DNA of 48,725 nt from Streptomyces misionensis (GCF_007896895.1 NZ_VOGW01000131.1:1-48725), one strand, 5' to 3'. Counted from the stretch's first letter, positions 40,811-48,725 are shown. Notes: a model not told the origin generated them from the sequence alone. Program-made: numbers and translations.

Positions 40811-41749
40811 TCAGGACAGCGCCGTCAGCCCCGGCGCGAAGGTGATCAGCAGCGGCAGGAGCGGCACCAGCGCGGCCACCGTCGTGGTCAGGGCCCGGTG
40901 CCGGCGCAGCAGCCGAGGGGGCGGCTCCAGCAGGCGGTCCACCCGCTCGCCCAGCAGCCGGCGGCTGGAGGCGCAGGAGAGCACGCCCCGGTGCTGGTTC
41001 AGCTCGATCAGCGCGAGGGCGGTGGTCAGATGGCCGCAGCGCCGGGAGGCGGCGTCGTCGGCGGCCAGTTCCACCAGGCGGTGCGTCTGGTCGCGGAAAT
41101 GGGCGAAGAGCGGTACCCGGGGAAAGCCCGCGGCGAGCGCGGCGGACAGGTGCAGCAGCCAGTCGTGGTGGGCGCGCGCGTGGCCGCGCTCATGGGTGAG
41201 GACGGCGTCCAGCTGATGGCCGGTGAGGCGGTGCAGCGCCCCCGTGGTCACCACCAGCTGCGGCGGGTGCCCCGGCATCCACCAGGCGTCCGGGTACTCG
41301 TCCTCCAGGACCAGCATCGGGCCCCGCGCGGCCGGCAGCCCGGGCGGCAGTTCCGGCGCTCGCTCCCGCAGTTGGGCCCGGGCCTGACCCCGGCTGCGGC
41401 GGACCTCGACCAGCTCCCGGCCGAGCATCGCGGTCGTCCAGGCCGCCCCGCAGGCCAGCCCCACGGTGAGCAGGGCGGCCCACACCGGGGCCGCGGAGAG
41501 GTCGTAGGCGGCCGTGACGGCGGGCGGCGCGGGGGCGAACACATGGTCGCGCACGGTGCGGAAGACCGCCGCGGCGCCGAGCGTCAGCCCGGCCAGACAG
41601 CACAGCAGGACGGTGGCGACCAGACACTGCCACACCCACAGCGCGACCACGGGTTCCCGTTCGGGCCAGTCGGCCCGGGTCAGCGCGCGCGGTGCCGGTA
41701 CGGCCGCCGTCAGGGCGACGCCGCTCAGCAGGAGCAGGCAGACGATCAT
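40811..41749 (-). CDS. M56-family membrane metallopeptidase (BlaR1-like)
   Basis: 312 residues with about four or five membrane helices: near the start, 35-62, 85-110, perhaps around the active site, and one at the end (about 285-305). The zinc site is HERGH at 186-190, with a third ligand likely Glu227 in VELAADDAASRR. Relatives relay antibiotic or wall stress by cutting a BlaI/MecI-type repressor, usually encoded next door. No such repressor lies in the 200 bp between this gene and the fumarylacetoacetase, so this one looks orphan. The sensor domain of true BlaR1 is absent. Confidence 0.9.
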   Translation of the reverse strand: MIVCLLLLSGVALTAAVPAPRALTRADWPEREPVVALWVWQCLVATVLLCCLAGLTLGAAAVFRTVRDHVFAPAPPAVTAAYDLSAAPVWAALLTVGLACGAAWTTAMLGRELVEVRRSRGQARAQLRERAPELPPGLPAARGPMLVLEDEYPDAWWMPGHPPQLVVTTGALHRLTGHQLDAVLTHERGHARAHHDWLLHLSAALAAGFPRVPLFAHFRDQTHRLVELAADDAASRRCGHLTTALALIELNQHRGVLSCASSRRLLGERVDRLLEPPPRLLRRHRALTTTVAALVPLLPLLITFAPGLTALS

Positions 41750-41950
41750 GCCGGGGCTCCGGTTCCTGGTCCGAGAGGGGCAAGAAGGCGAGGGGAGGTG
41801 CGGGTGCGGGTGGTGCGGCGAGGGGCGGTGCGCGCGGGCGCCCGCCGGGTGTGGTGCCTGTCCTCGCCAGTATGACGAAGGAAGGCGCCGCGAGTCAGGT
41901 GCCGGAGCCGACCGTCCGCTCCGGCACCCGCGCGCGCCGCCCCGGTGCCG

Positions 41951-43171
41951 TCAGAGCGACGGCACGATCCGCCCGGTGACCTCGCCGAGCCCGACGCGGG
42001 TCCCGTTCGCGCCCGGGGCCCACGCCGACAGCGTCACCACGTCGCCGTCCTCCAGGAAGGCGCGCTTGCCGTCGGGGAGGTCGAGGGGGTCACGGCCGTT
42101 CCAGGTCAGCTCCAGCAGCGAGCCGCGCTGGTGCTCGTCGGGCCCGCTGACGGTCCCCGAGCCGTACAGGTCGCCGGTGCGCAGCGAGGCGCCGTTGACC
42201 GTCATGTGGGCGAGCTGCTGAGCGGCGGTCCAGTACATGGTGGAGAACGGCGGCTCGGACACCACCTGGCCGTTGACGGCGACCGAGATGCGCAGGTCGT
42301 AGCCGCCGGGCTCGATGCCGGGGGCCGCGTCGTCCAGGTAGGGCAGCAGCGGGTGGGTGCGCTCGGGCGGGGCCGTCCGCGCGTGCTCCAGGGCCTCCAG
42401 CGGGGTGATCCACGCCGACACCGAGGTCGAGAAGGACTTGCCGAGGAACGGGCCGAGCGGCACGTACTCCCAGGCCTGGATGTCCCGCGCGGACCAGTCG
42501 TTGAGCAGGCACAGCCCGAAGACGTGCTCCCGGAAGTCGCCGAGCGCGACCGGGGAGCCCGGCTCGGTCGGCACGCCCACGACGAAGCCGACCTCGGCCT
42601 CGATGTCCAGCCGGATCGACGGCCCGAACACCGGCGCCGGGTCGGCGGGGCCCTTGCGCTGCCCGCGGGGCCGTACGACGTCCGTGCCCGAGACCACCAC
42701 GGTGCCGGCGCGGCCGTGGTAGCCGATCGGCAGGTGCTTCCAGTTCGGGGTGAGGGAGTCGGGGGCGTCCGGGCGGAAGATCTTGCCGACGTTGCGGGCG
42801 TGGTTCTCCGAGGCGTAGAAGTCGACGTAGTCCGCGACCTCGAAGGGCAGGTGCAGGTCCACCTCGGACAGCGGGTGGAAGAGCGGTTCCAGGGTCTCGC
42901 GGTGCGCGGGGTCGGTGACCCAGGAGGTGACCGCGGCGCGCACCTCGGACCAGGCGGCGCGGCCGGCCGCGAGCAGCGGGTTGAGGGTGGGCCGGGCGAG
43001 CAGCGCGTGGTGCGGCGAGCCCAGGGCGGCGGCCGCGGCGCCCGCGTCGAGGACCTGGTCCCCGAGCCGCACGCCGACCCGGCGCTCCCGGCTGCCGGAG
43101 GGGGAGAACACGCCGTAGGGAAGGTTGTGCGGACCGAAGGGGTCGCCCTCGGGGACGTCGAAGGGGGGCAT
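41951..43171 (-). CDS. fahA: Fumarylacetoacetase
   Basis: 406 residues; splits 4-fumarylacetoacetate into fumarate and acetoacetate, the last step of tyrosine and homogentisate breakdown. The N-terminal beta-barrel (FGPHNLPYGVFS) precedes the catalytic domain: 'DYVDFYASENHARNVG' with the active Asp and His, 'WKHLPIGYHGRAGTVV', 'DIEAEVGFVVG' and 'LNDWSARDIQAWEYVPLGPF' with metal ligands. ATG 43171 has GCGAGG upstream; ATG 43192 and 43201 are possible. No hmgA or hppD is near. I give the common symbol with some caution. Confidence 0.93.
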   Translation of the reverse strand: MPPFDVPEGDPFGPHNLPYGVFSPSGSRERRVGVRLGDQVLDAGAAAAALGSPHHALLARPTLNPLLAAGRAAWSEVRAAVTSWVTDPAHRETLEPLFHPLSEVDLHLPFEVADYVDFYASENHARNVGKIFRPDAPDSLTPNWKHLPIGYHGRAGTVVVSGTDVVRPRGQRKGPADPAPVFGPSIRLDIEAEVGFVVGVPTEPGSPVALGDFREHVFGLCLLNDWSARDIQAWEYVPLGPFLGKSFSTSVSAWITPLEALEHARTAPPERTHPLLPYLDDAAPGIEPGGYDLRISVAVNGQVVSEPPFSTMYWTAAQQLAHMTVNGASLRTGDLYGSGTVSGPDEHQRGSLLELTWNGRDPLDLPDGKRAFLEDGDVVTLSAWAPGANGTRVGLGEVTGRIVPSL

Positions 43172-43464
43172 GGGGTACTGCCTCGCTCTCATCCGGGCCA
43201 TGCATGGCGCTGATCCACGTGGTCGGCCACACGTTACGGCCGGGACGCGCGTCTTGGGCAGAGCCCGCCGAGGATCGCCCCGGCCGCGCCCCGGTCGACG
43301 GCACCGGCTCGCGGGCCGCGCGCCCCACCCGGCGGGGCACCCGGCCGCGTCCCGCGGCCGATCCCCATCAGGGGTGCCACGGGGCGCACTTGGGGGCGGA
43401 CGGCACGCAAGTACGCGCGACGAGGGATGAGTCGGCGGAGTCGGAGGGTCCGTATTCTCTGCTC

Positions 43465-44313
43465 ATGGCACCCTCCCCCGCGTACGCACTGATCGCCACC
43501 GACCTGGACGGGACGCTGCTGCGCGGCGACGACACCGTCTCCGAGCGCACGCTCTCGGCGCTCGCGCGGGCGGCCCGGACCGGTGCCCGGCACCTGGTGG
43601 TGACCGGCCGCCCGGCGCCCAGAGTGCGGCCGCTGCTGGCGGCCCTCGGCTGCACGGGGCTCGCGGTGTGCGGGCAGGGGGCGCAGGTCTACGACGCCGG
43701 GACCGGCCGCCTGCTGTGGTCGGTACGGCTGGACCGGGAGCAGGCCGAGGCCGCGCTCGGCAAGATCGAGGCCGAGGTGGGGCAGGTGTACGCGGCCGTC
43801 GACCAGGACGGCGTGGACGGGCTCACACTGATCGAGCCCGGCTACCGGATGCCCCACCCGACGCTGCCCGCGGTCCGGGTGGGCCGGCGCGACGATCTGT
43901 GGGCGGCGCCGATCAGCAAGGTGCTGCTGCGCCACGCCACCCTGTCCGACGACGAGTTGGCGGCGGTGGCCCGCTCGGTGGTGGGCACGCTGGCCACGGT
44001 CACGATGTCCGGGCCGGGGACCGTGGAGCTCCAGCCGTGCGGGGTGACGAAGGCGACCGGTCTGGCGCTGGCCGCCGAGCGGCTCGGCGTCGCTGCGGAA
44101 CGGTCCCTGGCCTTCGGCGACATGCCCAACGACATCCCGATGTTCCGGTGGGCGGCGCACGGGGTCGCCATGGCCGACGCCCATCCGGAGCTGAAGGCGG
44201 TGGCCGACGAGGTCACCGCGTCGAACGAGGACGACGGCATCGCCGTCGTCCTCGAAAGACTGTTCCCGGCGGGCCGACAGGATGCCGTCGGCCCGGCCGG
44301 CGCCGGTCAGTAG
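43465..44313 (+). CDS. HAD-superfamily (Cof-type) phosphatase
   Basis: 282 residues. Motif I DLDGTLL gives the nucleophile Asp13 and the acid Asp15; motif II is in 'HLVVTGRP', motif III a Lys in 'GVTKATGLALAAERLG', and motif IV 'AFGDMPNDIPMF'. The C2-type cap at about 85-185 marks the Cof/YbiV group, which acts on sugar or flavin phosphates. ATG 43465 is chosen by family fit; no strong ribosome site is seen. Its 3' end overlaps that of the convergent transglycosylase gene by 7 bases, so no terminator separates them. Confidence 0.92.
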   Translation: MAPSPAYALIATDLDGTLLRGDDTVSERTLSALARAARTGARHLVVTGRPAPRVRPLLAALGCTGLAVCGQGAQVYDAGTGRLLWSVRLDREQAEAALGKIEAEVGQVYAAVDQDGVDGLTLIEPGYRMPHPTLPAVRVGRRDDLWAAPISKVLLRHATLSDDELAAVARSVVGTLATVTMSGPGTVELQPCGVTKATGLALAAERLGVAAERSLAFGDMPNDIPMFRWAAHGVAMADAHPELKAVADEVTASNEDDGIAVVLERLFPAGRQDAVGPAGAGQ

Positions 44314-44792
44314 GCGCTGTTGACGTTGTCCATCGAGCCGTAGCGGTGGGCCGCGTAGTTGCAGGCGGCGGTGATGTTGGCGACCGGGTCGTAGATGTTC
44401 CACGAGGTGCCGGCCACGTGGTACGCGTTGAAGGTCGGGTCGATCACCTGGAGCAGGCCCTTGGACGGGATGCCCTTGGCGGCGTTGGAGTCCCACAGGT
44501 TGATGGCGTTCGGGTTGCCCGAGGACTCGCGCATGATGTTGCGGTAGATGCCGTTGTAGGAGCCCGGGATGCCCTTCTGGCTCATGATCGCGAGGGACTC
44601 GCGGATCCAGCCGTCGAGGTTGTTCGAGTACCCGGCGGCGGTCACGGAGGCCGAGGTGGTGGCAGGGGCCGCGGAGGCGCCGGCGGCGCTCACGAGCGGC
44701 ATGGCGATCACGGCGGCGCCGGTGCCGGCGACGGCGAGCATGCGGACGAGACGGTTGGTGCGGGTGCGGCGCGACTGAACGGCAGCAGGCAT
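44307..44792 (-). CDS. Secreted SLT-type lytic transglycosylase
   Basis: 161 residues. Signal peptide about 1-42 (ending ASAAP). The goose-lysozyme/SLT-like domain has catalytic Glu89 in 'IMRESSGNPNAIN', then 'GLLQVIDPTFNAY' and the closing 'ACNYAAHRYGS'. It cuts glycan strands without water. ATG 44792 has AGGAGAGGAA about 9 bp upstream, immediately after the last stem of a c-di-AMP riboswitch, so its expression should fall as c-di-AMP rises. This links wall turnover to that signal, as known for other Streptomyces wall lytic genes. Confidence 0.93.
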   Translation of the reverse strand: MPAAVQSRRTRTNRLVRMLAVAGTGAAVIAMPLVSAAGASAAPATTSASVTAAGYSNNLDGWIRESLAIMSQKGIPGSYNGIYRNIMRESSGNPNAINLWDSNAAKGIPSKGLLQVIDPTFNAYHVAGTSWNIYDPVANITAACNYAAHRYGSMDNVNSAY

Positions 44793-44804
44793 GGGGACGT
44801 TCCT

Positions 44805-45032
44805 CTCCTACGCCTGCGAGGTGAGCTGTCGGGTTCGGGCGGGGAGGTGCCCGGCCGTGCCCCGTGAGAGGCACGACTTAACCCCGAGCCGTCCCGGTGC
44901 GACCGCGTGTCGCGGCATGCGCTGCGTCACGTGTGTCGTCCGGTCCGGCGACTTACCTGGGTCCCCCGCTCCTGCCGTACGAATGAGTTCGCTGATGGGT
45001 GGTTCGGGCGGCGGCAGGATTCGGCGTCCGCC
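44805..45032 (-). ncRNA. c-di-AMP riboswitch (ydaO-yuaA type)
   Basis: Reading the minus strand, the hallmark blocks occur in order: GACGCCGAATCC at the 5' end, GGAGCGGGGGACCCA in the middle, CGGGGTTAAGTCG, and CCCGACAGCTCACCTCGCA near the 3' end. They align block by block with the B. subtilis ydaO element (GAGCGGGGGACCCA, UUGGGGUGAAUCC, CCGUCAGCUAACCUCG). ACGCC (45027-45023) and GGCGT (44814-44810) close stem P1. The ribosome site AGGAGAGG starts right after P1, so control could be at translation as well as by termination. In Streptomyces the class turns off wall hydrolase genes when c-di-AMP binds. Confidence 0.93.
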
Positions 45033-45537
45033 CGATGGGTCGGGAACGTATGCGAGAGCACATGTCGGGAACAAGTGCCGGATTCACCCGATGAGGCATT
45101 TGACCTTGATCATTGCCCTATGGGGTACTTGATCCTTTGCGATTGCCAACGCTCAACTCGCCTGTGCGGCAAGGCGGAACGGGGTCCCGGACGGCCGGTC
45201 GGCGGCGAAGGGTGGGTGTGGCCCAATTCACCAAATGGCAAACTGTGTTAAATCGGGCATGAGGGATTCTGGGTATTCGTCCCTCGGTGGGGTGGAGCGG
45301 GTACTCCGCTCACCTCCGGGCTCGCGACGAAGCTCGGATTTTCCTGTTAAGTCGATAATTGTCCGTTCTTCTCATCCGATCGAAGGGGTGCCGGTTGTGC
45401 TCCGATACCGCCCGGGCTGGACGGGTGGGCGCTATCGGTGATCGAAACCGGACCGGATACGCTGACTTGAGTGATGGCAGCGACCTATCGACAAACCGTG
45501 TAAGCGCCAGCAGACACCAGCAGACAGGAGACCCCTC
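45033..45537. promoter_or_regulatory. Intergenic region between the riboswitch and the polyprenyl synthase gene
   Basis: No gene is supported. It should hold the leftward promoter of the transglycosylase and the rightward promoter of the prenyl synthase. On the minus strand GATCAAG occurs twice, 23 bp apart (45104-45133), like the arms of the inverted repeat at 16676-16703. A less GC-rich patch runs from 45225 to 45365. No promoter could be placed with confidence. Confidence 0.45.
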
Positions 45538-46548
45538 GTGACCGTCGTCGGGCCGTTCGGGCTGAGCGTGCGGGACCAGGCTCTCGAAGCCGATGTCCAG
45601 GCCGGATTGGCGGCTGTCGAGGAAGGCCTGCTAGAGGCCACCAAGAGCGAGGTCCCGTTCATCACCGGGGCCGCGCAGCACCTCGTCCGGGCCGGCGGGA
45701 AGCGGTTCCGGCCGCTGCTCGTGATGCTCGCGGCGCAGTTCGGCGACCCCTACGCGCCCGGTGTGGTGCCGTCGGCCGTGGTGGTGGAGCTGACCCACCT
45801 CGCCACGCTGTACCACGACGACGTCATGGACGAGGCCGCCGTACGCCGGGGCGTGGACAGCGCCAACACCCGCTGGGGCAACTCCGTCGCGGTCCTCACC
45901 GGCGACTTCCTCTTCGCCCGCGCCTCGCAGATCCTCGCCGACCTCGGCCCCGAGGCGGTCCGGGTGCAGGCCCTCGCGTTCGAACGGCTGGTCACCGGCC
46001 AGATCCTGGAGACCGCGGGTCCCACCGACGGCCGCGACCCGGTGGAGCACTACCTGGACGTGCTCGGCGGCAAGACGGGCTCCCTGGTGGCGGTCTCCTG
46101 CCGGTTCGGCGCGATGATGTCCGGCGCCGACGAGACGGTCGTGGACGTGCTCACCCAGTACGGGGAGCGGCTCGGCGTCGCCTTCCAGCTCGCCGACGAC
46201 TACCTGGACATCGCCTCCGACTCCCACGAGTCCGGCAAGACCCCCGGCACCGACCTGCGCGAGGGCATCGCGACCCTCCCCGTGCTCCGGCTGCGCGAGC
46301 GCGCCGCCCGGCTCGGGCTGCCGGAGGACATCGCCCTGTGCGAGCTGCTGGACTCCGACCTCAGCGACGACGCCCGGCACGCCGAGGCGCTGGCCGCGCT
46401 GCGCGCCCACCCGGCCCTGGAACAGGCCCGCCGGGACACCGTGCGCTACGCCGAGGAGGCGCGCGCCGCACTGGCGCCGCTGCGGGAGTGCGACGCCAAG
46501 GTCGCGCTGATCGAGCTGTGCGACGCGGTGGTGCACCGGACCGGGTGA
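45538..46548 (+). CDS. Long-chain polyprenyl diphosphate synthase
   Basis: 336 residues. Both Asp-rich motifs are present: DDVMD at 94-98 and DDYLD at 220-224, with GGKRFRP at 53-59 for IPP. Position -5 before the first motif is Ala89, a small residue that lets the chain grow long. In a menaquinone setting (mqnA, mqnC, menG and a MenJ-like gene in this window) it probably makes the octa- or nonaprenyl tail. Mycobacterial grcC1 near menJ is the parallel. GTG 45538 has AGGAG 8 bp upstream. Confidence 0.93.
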   Translation: MTVVGPFGLSVRDQALEADVQAGLAAVEEGLLEATKSEVPFITGAAQHLVRAGGKRFRPLLVMLAAQFGDPYAPGVVPSAVVVELTHLATLYHDDVMDEAAVRRGVDSANTRWGNSVAVLTGDFLFARASQILADLGPEAVRVQALAFERLVTGQILETAGPTDGRDPVEHYLDVLGGKTGSLVAVSCRFGAMMSGADETVVDVLTQYGERLGVAFQLADDYLDIASDSHESGKTPGTDLREGIATLPVLRLRERAARLGLPEDIALCELLDSDLSDDARHAEALAALRAHPALEQARRDTVRYAEEARAALAPLRECDAKVALIELCDAVVHRTG

Positions 46549-46562
46549 CCGGCCGGTCCGGA

Positions 46563-46659
46563 GTCCGCCGGGTGGCCGACCCGTTCGGCGTCCGCCGGGG
46601 AACCGACCCGTTCGGCGTCCGCCGGGGAACCGACCCGTTCGGCGTCCGCCGGGTGGCCG
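46563..46659. repeat. 27-bp tandem repeat, about 3.6 copies
   Basis: Units start at 46563, 46590, 46617 and 46644 (partial), each GTCCGCCGGG, then a variable 4-6 bases, then CGACCCGTTCGGC. Units 2 and 3 are identical. It begins 15 bp after the prenyl synthase stop. The unit is a multiple of three, so open readings arise on both strands, but none has a start with a ribosome site. The remainder of the gap to 46897 shows a CCCCTAGGGG palindrome (about 46706) and the probable promoter of the next gene. Confidence 0.85.
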
Positions 46660-46897
46660 TACCCGCCCGGCTGCCCCATGCTGCCCATAGGGATCCGTTC
46701 GAGCCCCTAGGGGTGTCCCTTGCGTGTCATACCGCAGTCGTACGCCGAGTTGCCTCCGTGGTCTGACGATTCCTCAGCGCGGATTTGGTCGTATGGACAC
46801 CACGGACATCACCACTCCTCACCGATTCGGGTGAGACCGGCGGCTCGGGTGGACCAGCGTGAGAGCAGCCGCCGCCGACGACGGAGGTAAGGCACAC

Positions 46898-48109
46898 ATG
46901 GCACCGTACGAATCCGACGACGCACAGGGCGCCGAGCGGGGCGAGGAAGCGCGCTCGGGCCGCCGCACGGCCGCCCGGTACGCCGTCCCGGTCGCGGTGG
47001 TGGGGGTGGCGGCGGCCACGATCGGGCTGGTCCCGGCCCTCGCCGACTCCGGCGACCCCGACCTGCCCCGGATCACCGCCCAGCAGCTCATCCAGAAGAT
47101 CGCCGCGTCGGACGTGCAGCAGCTGTCCGGCACCGTCAAGGTCGGCACCGACCTGGGCCTGCCCGACCTCGGCGGCCTGGGGAGCGGCATCACCTCCGGC
47201 ATGACCCGCGGCGCGGGCTCCGGCTCCGCCGCCGACCCGCAGGCCCGGCTCACCGAGCTGGTCACCGGCACGCACACCCTGCGCGTCGCCGCCGACGGCC
47301 CGGACCGGCAGAAGCTGTCGCTGGTCGAGCAGGGCGCCGAGTACAGCGTCATCCACAACGGCAAGGACGTCTGGGGCTACGACAGCAAGAGCCACCAGGT
47401 CTCCCACGGCACCGCCCCCGTCGGCAAGGACCGGCGGGCCGAGCCCCCGGCCACGCCCAAGGACTTCGCCGACGAGGCCCTGAAGTCGGTGGACGACACC
47501 ACCTCCGTGACCGTCGACGGCACCGTGCACGTCGCCGGGCGCGACGCCTACAAGCTGCTGATCAAGCCCCGGCAGTCCGGCACCACGGTCGGCGCGATCA
47601 GCATCGCGGTGGACGCCAGGACCGGAATGCCGCTGAAGTTCACGCTGACCCCGAAGAGCGGCGGCGCCGCGGTGCTCGACGCGGGCTTCACCGAGGTCTC
47701 CTTCGCCCGCCCGGCCGCCTCGACGTTCGCCTTCACCCCGCCCGAGGGCGCGAAGGTCACGGAGCGCGAGGACGCGCCCGGCAAGGGCGCCGACCGGCCC
47801 GGCAAGGGGCTGGAAGGCATCCAGGGCAAGGGTCTGGAAGGCGCCGCGGGACCGACCGTCCTCGGCAAGGGCTGGACCTCCATCGCCACCTTCGACACCG
47901 GGGCCAAGGGCGGCCTGCCCACCGGCGCCAAGGGCGGCGACGCGGCCGGCTTCCTCGGCTCCCTGGGCGAGAAGGTCTCCGGCCGGTTCGGCAAGGGCAC
48001 GGTCTTCTCCACCCGCCTGGTCAACGCCCTGATCACCGACAACGGCAAGGTCTACGCCGGTGCGGTCACCAAGGACGCGCTGGTGAAGGCGGCGGACGCG
48101 GGGAAGTAG
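46898..48109 (+). CDS. Exported LolA-like protein
   Basis: 403 residues. A membrane or signal segment lies at about 26-48 (YAVPVAVVGVAAATIGLVPALA) with no lipobox cysteine. The body matches LolA/RseB-like beta-sheet proteins: 'ITAQQLIQKIAASDVQQLSGTVKV', 'TLRVAADGPDRQKLSLVEQGAEYSVIHNGKDVWGYD' and 'AYKLLIKPRQSG ... ISIAVDARTGMPLKFTL'. A Gly/Lys-rich repeat (GKGLEGIQGKGLEG) at about 300-320 is unusual. In Gram-positive bacteria such proteins are thought to handle lipids or lipoproteins at the membrane. ATG 46898 has GGAGGTAAGG 8 bp upstream; GTG 46859 is less likely. Confidence 0.87.
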   Translation: MAPYESDDAQGAERGEEARSGRRTAARYAVPVAVVGVAAATIGLVPALADSGDPDLPRITAQQLIQKIAASDVQQLSGTVKVGTDLGLPDLGGLGSGITSGMTRGAGSGSAADPQARLTELVTGTHTLRVAADGPDRQKLSLVEQGAEYSVIHNGKDVWGYDSKSHQVSHGTAPVGKDRRAEPPATPKDFADEALKSVDDTTSVTVDGTVHVAGRDAYKLLIKPRQSGTTVGAISIAVDARTGMPLKFTLTPKSGGAAVLDAGFTEVSFARPAASTFAFTPPEGAKVTEREDAPGKGADRPGKGLEGIQGKGLEGAAGPTVLGKGWTSIATFDTGAKGGLPTGAKGGDAAGFLGSLGEKVSGRFGKGTVFSTRLVNALITDNGKVYAGAVTKDALVKAADAGK

Positions 48110-48125
48110 GCCGCAGCGGTCCGCG

Positions 48126-48158
48126 AGGGAGCCGAGGGCAGCGCCTTCGGCTCCCTTT
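48126..48158 (+). terminator. Terminator of the LolA-like gene
   Basis: AGGGAGCCGA (48126-48135) pairs with TCGGCTCCCT (48147-48156); the stem continues inside to a 3-base loop, and TTT follows. It is 16 bp after the stop. Confidence 0.88.
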
Positions 48159-48177
48159 CGCGTGCGCCCTCGTCCGG

Positions 48178-48248
48178 CGGCGCATCGAGACCGCCGCCGC
48201 GTCGTTGACCAGCACATCCGCGCGGCCCCCGGCGAGCCGCACCGGCGG
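48178..48248 (-). pseudogene. Possible fragment of a short-chain dehydrogenase gene
   Basis: On the minus strand one frame reads VRLAGGRADVLVNDAAAVS, close to the SDR motif 'GRvDvLVNNAA', but without the nucleotide-binding glycine motif before it or the YxxxK after it. It is only about 20 codons. It may be chance in this GC-rich DNA; I list it because the order of residues is specific. Confidence 0.3.
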
Positions 48249-48370
48249 CGCCGGTCCGTTGAGACGAGGCTGTGACGTCGCGGTGACGCCGGGGCGGGGG
48301 TGGAACCAGCAGACTGGTCGGCAGGACGCGTACGGCCGGATCGCGGCACGGGGGAGTGAGGGAAGGACCG

Positions 48371-48725
48371 ATGGCTCGACTGAGCTTCGAGAAGAAGCGG
48401 GCGCCGGGGCCCGTGGCGCACCCGGCGGCGGTGCCCGTGCGGGTGTACGGCGCCGGCGGCGCCTCGGTGGGCGGTACGGCGGTCGTGGCGGAGCCGGGCG
48501 AGGAGATCCAGCAGGCCGTGCTGAACCACCTCCAGCGCCTCGCCATCAGCCTCGGCACCCCGATACGCGCCACCATCCAGGACGACCGCGCCGGCTGTGT
48601 CGTCCCCCTGGAGGTCTCGGCGGACGGCTCCAGCCGGGTCACGGGCAAGGCCGTACGGGTGGCCCCCGCGGAGTCCCCGGAGTTCGCACCCTCCGGCAGG
48701 TCGCGGAGGCCGAGGGGCGAGTGCG
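48371..48725 (+). CDS. Unrecognised protein, N-terminal part (runs off the window)
   Basis: ATG 48371 with GGAAGGA 4-5 bp upstream opens 118 codons with no stop before the window ends. The product starts MARLSFEKKRAPGPVAHPAAVPVRVYGAG and includes 'VVAEPGEEIQQAVLNHLQRLAISLGTPIRATIQDD', likely one helix and some strands, then 'GCVVPLEVSADGSSRVTGKAV'. There is no signal peptide. I do not recognise it. Codon use fits a real Streptomyces gene (third positions mostly G or C). Confidence 0.7.
   Translation, partial: MARLSFEKKRAPGPVAHPAAVPVRVYGAGGASVGGTAVVAEPGEEIQQAVLNHLQRLAISLGTPIRATIQDDRAGCVVPLEVSADGSSRVTGKAVRVAPAESPEFAPSGRSRRPRGEC

Noticed and set aside
41750..41950. A BlaI/MecI-type repressor partner for the M56 gene
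   Set aside because: The gap is only 200 bp and no frame shows a winged-helix sequence.
46563..46659. CRISPR-like array
   Set aside because: Units are head to tail with no unique spacers, and there are no cas genes.
46446..46688. 80-codon minus-strand reading with a 9-residue repeat (ADAERVGSP)
   Set aside because: Created by the 27-bp tandem DNA repeat; overlaps the end of the prenyl synthase gene and has no ribosome site.

Overview
The window is very GC-rich, uses many GTG starts, has purine-rich ribosome binding sites and 4-base start/stop overlaps, and carries SARP/AfsR regulators, a DUF397 end, PASTA and NlpC/P60 wall proteins, a futalosine-type menaquinone pathway and a c-di-AMP riboswitch. 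This points to a Streptomyces (or very close actinomycete) chromosome, in a conserved core rather than an accessory arm. No insertion sequence, prophage, integrase, tRNA, rRNA or CRISPR array was seen.

Layout. Positions 1-5.5 kb: the tail of a DUF397 protein, a stripped-down ATP-grasp relative, a short SARP regulator, a large AfsR-type SARP/NB-ARC/TPR regulator and a small convergent secreted peptide. Positions 5.7-7 kb: a SAM methyltransferase and a cold-shock protein. Positions 7-13 kb: mqnA, a serine/threonine kinase that seems to have lost the end of its C-lobe and its membrane anchor, a prepilin-type peptidase, mqnC, a degenerate amidohydrolase and menG, then a PASTA protein and a GNAT acetyltransferase. 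Positions 13.6-16.5 kb: a MenJ-like prenyl reductase, peptide deformylase and an NlpC/P60 wall hydrolase. Positions 17.3-33.3 kb: a complete nuoA-N operon for complex I, behind a 742-bp regulatory region with a likely Rex operator and ending in a strong terminator. Positions 33.3-40.6 kb: a secreted protein of unknown function, a ketopantoate-reductase homologue, recQ and pntAB. Positions 40.8-44.8 kb: an M56 peptidase, fumarylacetoacetase, a HAD phosphatase and a secreted lytic transglycosylase under a c-di-AMP riboswitch. Positions 45.5-48.7 kb: a long-chain polyprenyl diphosphate synthase, a LolA-like exported protein and the start of an unrecognised gene.

How it works together. Several genes serve one respiratory theme: MqnA and MqnC make the menaquinone ring precursor, the polyprenyl synthase makes the tail, MenG methylates the ring and the MenJ-like reductase partly saturates the tail, while NuoA-N reduces the resulting quinone with NADH and PntAB exchanges hydride between NADH and NADP. 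A second theme is the cell envelope: NlpC/P60 hydrolase, transglycosylase, PASTA protein, deformylase and M56 peptidase.

No obviously new multi-gene system was found. The points most worth a second look are the degenerate enzymes (ATP-grasp-like, amidohydrolase-like, shortened kinase), the c-di-AMP riboswitch, paired palindromic repeats around the pntB terminator, the Rex-like operator, three exact DnaA-box 9-mers, and gene remnants between recQ and pntA and near the right end.
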